From Ruminococcus sp. OA3 (GTDB lineage Bacteria > Bacillota > Clostridia > Lachnospirales > Lachnospiraceae), in assembly GCF_022440845.1 (NCBI RefSeq), contig NZ_JAKNTO010000001.1:1364001-1428000 (forward strand): 64,000 nucleotides of DNA, in the 5' to 3' direction. Below are positions 61,360 to 64,000 of the stretch, piece after piece. Under the pieces are notes generated by a model. The model did not search any database. It had not been told where the DNA came from and saw nothing but the letters and a program-made list of their open reading frames with translations. Made by a program: the position numbers and the translations under genes. The stretch's first letter is position 1; the number at the start of each line of letters is the position of its first letter.

Positions 61360-62585
61360 CAGTGTGTTTTTTGATCGTAAGACTTTTTTTCGCCGCAGTA
61401 CTTGCTGTTCTGGCGGGGAAGGCAGCAGCCAAACTCAAGCTTCCTTCTATTCTGGGATGGCTGATCGCCGGAATGGTTTTAGGTCCGCATGCTTTTTCAG
61501 TGATAAATAATACGCTTCTTGCGTCCGGATGGTATCAGATTCTGATGCATGTGATGAAATGTGCAGTGGGATTGATGATTGGCAGAGAGCTTGTCTGGGG
61601 GAAGATAGTAAAATCGGGAAAAGCGATCGTCATTACGACATTGACGCAGTCACTCGGCACTTTTTTTGCGGTATCGATTACTTTTGGGATCGTATTCTGG
61701 TTTTCAGGCATACCGCTGTATCTGGCTGTTGTTTTCGGGGGAATTGCACTCGCAACAGCGCCAGCCCCAGCGCTATCCATTGTCCGGGAGTTTGGGACCA
61801 GGGGACCGGTTACCGCTACACTGATTCCTATGGCTGCGCTTGATGATATCGTGGGCTGCATTGTTTTTTTTACAACTATGGCACTGGTTGCAGGCCAGGT
61901 CTCTGCGGGAGACCTCCCTCCATACATGACAGCTCTGGTGGTGTGTCTGCCTCTGCTCATTGGTGCAGGTACAGGTATAGTGGGGGGGATTATATTAAAA
62001 AAGGACAGGACTGTCCGGATTACGCTGACTCTGCTGCTTGCCATGATACTGCTCACATCGGGCGTGGGATTCCTGTGCAATAACCTGCTTCCTGCCCCGG
62101 TACTAAATTTTATGTTGATGGGAATGGCATTTTCCGCCACTTTTGCCAATATGGTCTCAGAGAAACGGCTGGAACAAATCATGGACAGTTTTGCCCCTGT
62201 ACTGGGCATTGCACTGATTCTGGTTATATTAAACCTTGGGGCACCGCTGGACTATCATCTGATCCTGGGAGCAGGTTTGTTTACCGGGATCTACATCTTA
62301 GCTCGTGCACTGGGAAAATACTTCGGAGCATTTTTTGGTGCCGCAATCACAAAATCGCCGAAAACCGTCCGCAATTATCTGGGGCTGACGCTGCTGCCTC
62401 ATTCTGGAGTATCGCTTGTCTTTGCGGGAATTGCTGTATCTGTTCTGAGCGGACCTGCGCCTGAATGTGCCACGATCATTCAGGGGACCATTGCAGCAGC
62501 AGCAGTTATCAATGAAATCATAGCTGTCGTTGCGGCAAAGAAAGGTTTTGAATGGTCGGGTGAGCTTCCTGGGAGTGTACATTAA
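61356..62585 (+). CDS. CPA2-type cation:proton antiporter
   Basis: A 409-aa protein with about 12 helices. It has the CPA2/NapA-like landmarks: LPSILGWLIAGMVLGPHAF (28-46), a broken helix region IALATAPAPALSIVREFGT, and MAALDDIVGCIVFF with adjacent Asp residues in the ion-binding helix. It has no C-terminal TrkA-N domain, unlike KefB/KefC. It would exchange Na+ or K+ for H+. Translation is coupled to the TetR gene by an ATGA overlap, so its expression is under that regulator. Confidence 0.85.
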   Translation: MTVCFLIVRLFFAAVLAVLAGKAAAKLKLPSILGWLIAGMVLGPHAFSVINNTLLASGWYQILMHVMKCAVGLMIGRELVWGKIVKSGKAIVITTLTQSLGTFFAVSITFGIVFWFSGIPLYLAVVFGGIALATAPAPALSIVREFGTRGPVTATLIPMAALDDIVGCIVFFTTMALVAGQVSAGDLPPYMTALVVCLPLLIGAGTGIVGGIILKKDRTVRITLTLLLAMILLTSGVGFLCNNLLPAPVLNFMLMGMAFSATFANMVSEKRLEQIMDSFAPVLGIALILVILNLGAPLDYHLILGAGLFTGIYILARALGKYFGAFFGAAITKSPKTVRNYLGLTLLPHSGVSLVFAGIAVSVLSGPAPECATIIQGTIAAAAVINEIIAVVAAKKGFEWSGELPGSVH

Positions 62586-62646
62586 AAACATTTCGTTCAT
62601 CTTGCTGTTTAATCCTGAGATGCGAATTGAAATGATACTGCCGATG

Positions 62647-63363
62647 TTACTGTTTCCCGATTGACTGGATACAGTCACTCATAGAAAGCAAATCAATCGT
62701 CTGCTGCATTGTCAGGGGTTCCGCGGAGGCGATCAGCAGATGGATGGTGACGGTGCCGTCTTCATTTTTTAACACATTGCCGATGTTCATCCGCATGTGT
62801 GAAGTCTCAATTTTGTCCATCAGCTGTTCCAGATGTCCCGGAGAGTTTTCCATCACCACATTCAGTTCATAGGCACATGCATCTTTTGCGATATGTACCT
62901 TATGTAAGATGATCTGCAGAATGATTACCAGTGCCGTAGTAAAAAGACCGATGTAATACATTCCGGAGCCGATTGCCAGTCCAATGGCGGAGGTGACCCA
63001 GAATCCGGCTGCTGTCGTGAGCCCCTGAACAGAGCCGCCCTTTTTCAAGAGCACACCGGCGCCCAGGAAACTGATGCCGCTGACTACCTGTGCGGCGATA
63101 CGGGCGGGGTCAGCGCCACGGGTCCCGGAAAAGAACATTCCGGCGGAGTCGGTGAGATCAGCGAACGAGTACTTGGAAACGATCATCATCACCGCAGCCG
63201 TGCAGGCGATAATACAATGAGTCCGTATCCCTGCCTGCTTTAAGCGCGATGTGCGTTCAAAGCCAATAGCGGCTCCGCAGAGGCAGGCGACAAAAATGCG
63301 GAGAAAAAAAGCAAACTCCTGTTGCAGCGAAATTACATCATTTAAATATTCAGCATAAAACAT
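62647..63363 (-). CDS. MgtC/SapB-family membrane protein
   Basis: A 238-aa protein with four to five N-terminal helices and a soluble ACT-like C-terminal domain (about 150-235). The MgtC signature is clear: FLRIFVACLCGAAIGFERTS, the AGIRTHCIIACTAAVMMIVS region, ARIAAQVVSGISFLGAGVLL and GLTTAAGFWVTSAIGLAIGS. MgtC proteins affect growth at low magnesium and inhibit F-type ATP synthase in Salmonella; here the role is not known. The AAGGAG site is 8 nt before the ATG. It follows the PHP-domain gene by 18 nt on the minus strand. The 61 nt to the convergent antiporter gene show no clear terminator. Confidence 0.9.
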   Translation of the reverse strand: MFYAEYLNDVISLQQEFAFFLRIFVACLCGAAIGFERTSRLKQAGIRTHCIIACTAAVMMIVSKYSFADLTDSAGMFFSGTRGADPARIAAQVVSGISFLGAGVLLKKGGSVQGLTTAAGFWVTSAIGLAIGSGMYYIGLFTTALVIILQIILHKVHIAKDACAYELNVVMENSPGHLEQLMDKIETSHMRMNIGNVLKNEDGTVTIHLLIASAEPLTMQQTIDLLSMSDCIQSIGKQ

Positions 63364-63381
63364 ACGAGGTTCTCCTTAGTT

Positions 63382-64000
63382 TTAAAGCCTGATTCCTTTG
63401 TGCTCCAGATATTTTCTGAATCTGTGTTCATCTGCATTTATCACCAGCTCTTCCGGAAATCCGATTTCCTGCAGGAGTGAAACGCCAGATGCCAGATCGC
63501 CGATCCGGTTGCTGAAATGGGCATCGGAATTCACGATAATCCGTACGCCAAGCTCCGCACACAGTGTTACAATCTGCCTGCATACCGGGTAGGCATTGGG
63601 CCGGGTGAGTAAAGATCCGGTATTGACTTCCACGACCTTTTTTGCATCGGCAAAAGCCTGCAGGACGGGGCGGTGTTCAAAGGAAAATATGGGGTCACCG
63701 ATATGTCCGATCACATCTACATATTTGTTTTCGGCGATGCCGATCCACATCTGTGTATGATCTTCACTGGTCCGGGGAGACATCACATCCGCGTGCATGG
63801 ATGCGATGACCCAGTCCTGGGTGTCCAGCACTCTGTCGGGGACGGAAAGCTTTCCGCCCGGTCCGATGACATCCGCTTCGATTCCGTATAACAGGCAGAC
63901 ACCTTCAGAAAATCTGGGAAGAAGCCGCTGGTTTGTGAAATGTACCCAGTTATCCGGGCCTCCGGGCTTGAGGCAGCTGTGGTCGGTTACAGCCAGATAG
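63382..64000 (-). CDS. PHP-domain phosphoesterase, 5' end outside the window
   Basis: The frame stays open on the minus strand to the right edge, giving 205 visible C-terminal residues and no start codon that must be used; an internal GTG at 63831 is not the true start. The visible part begins YLAVTDHS, followed by GIEADVIGPGG, VIASMHAD, DVIGHIGDP and IIVNSDAH, the metal-binding His/Asp/Glu positions of YcdX-like PHP phosphatases (about 240 residues). So roughly 35 residues with the first HxH are missing. It probably hydrolyses a small phosphoester or histidinol-phosphate-like substrate. It is upstream of mgtC in the same direction. Confidence 0.85.
   Translation of the reverse strand, partial: YLAVTDHSCLKPGGPDNWVHFTNQRLLPRFSEGVCLLYGIEADVIGPGGKLSVPDRVLDTQDWVIASMHADVMSPRTSEDHTQMWIGIAENKYVDVIGHIGDPIFSFEHRPVLQAFADAKKVVEVNTGSLLTRPNAYPVCRQIVTLCAELGVRIIVNSDAHFSNRIGDLASGVSLLQEIGFPEELVINADEHRFRKYLEHKGIRL

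Noticed and set aside
62586-62646. Bidirectional terminator between the antiporter and mgtC genes
   Set aside because: Only a weak, interrupted pairing (CATTTC with GAAATG) without a T-run was seen, so it is not supported.

Overview
The window looks like a chromosome segment from a Gram-positive gut Clostridium relative, most likely Lachnospiraceae. This is inferred from the gene families and the moderate GC content. It carries teichoic-acid genes of the TagD/TagF/TagG/TagH type, an LCP ligase, a DacF-type carboxypeptidase, a 12-TM BCCT carrier, AGGAGG-type ribosome sites and sigma-A promoters. I see no rRNA, tRNA or CRISPR array. Almost the whole window is one very large cell-surface glycopolymer locus.

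Layout. (1) 92-3550: a promoter with a dyad operator drives a regulator-LicC-LicA fusion and a BCCT choline/betaine carrier, for choline uptake and activation. (2) 3562-10883: a secreted repeat protein, two polytopic membrane proteins, two CDP-glycerol phosphotransferase-family enzymes and a GT4. (3) 10931-14363: a frameshifted sugar-phosphate primer transferase, a TagGH-like ABC exporter and TagD. (4) 14589-18902: a Pce-like choline-binding metallo-hydrolase and a D,D-carboxypeptidase. (5) 18907-28792: an IspD/TarI-like cytidylyltransferase, an SDR, two LicD transferases, a flippase, several glycosyltransferases and a DPM1/DUF2304/DUF2142 trio. (6) 28833-29900: an IS481-type element inserted just upstream of the next promoter. 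(7) 29930-44249: dTDP-rhamnose genes rmlBACD around a second ABC exporter whose ATPase has a Wzt-like C-terminal domain, a methyltransferase plus kinase-like pair reminiscent of WbdD, two giant tandem GT2 enzymes and a polytopic protein. (8) 44307-52449: a divergently transcribed amino-sugar island (ArnC-like GT2, PLP enzyme and ATP-grasp on the minus strand; SMR-like pair, WecE-type transaminase and GT2s on the plus strand) sharing one dyad between its promoters. (9) 52461-56101: an intact priming transferase, an LCP ligase and a GT2. (10) 56209-60453: HtrA, a stand-alone ClpX, a zinc-ribbon protein and an LspA-like protease. (11) 60682-64000: TetR with its operators, a CPA2 antiporter, MgtC and a PHP-domain enzyme cut by the window edge.

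How it fits together (inference): choline is imported, phosphorylated and CDP-activated, then LicD enzymes place phosphocholine on a polymer. Choline-binding modules dock a Pce-like esterase onto that polymer, and ABC exporters and an LCP ligase attach the polymers to the wall. A rhamnan-type chain with a capped end and a WecE-derived amino sugar appear to be added to the same surface.

The best leads are the split WbdD-like cap module beside a Wzt-like ATPase, the A6 frameshift in one of two priming transferases, the dyad shared by the divergent amino-sugar promoters, and a 63-nt tandem repeat that duplicates a hairpin and ribosome site in front of a GT2 gene.
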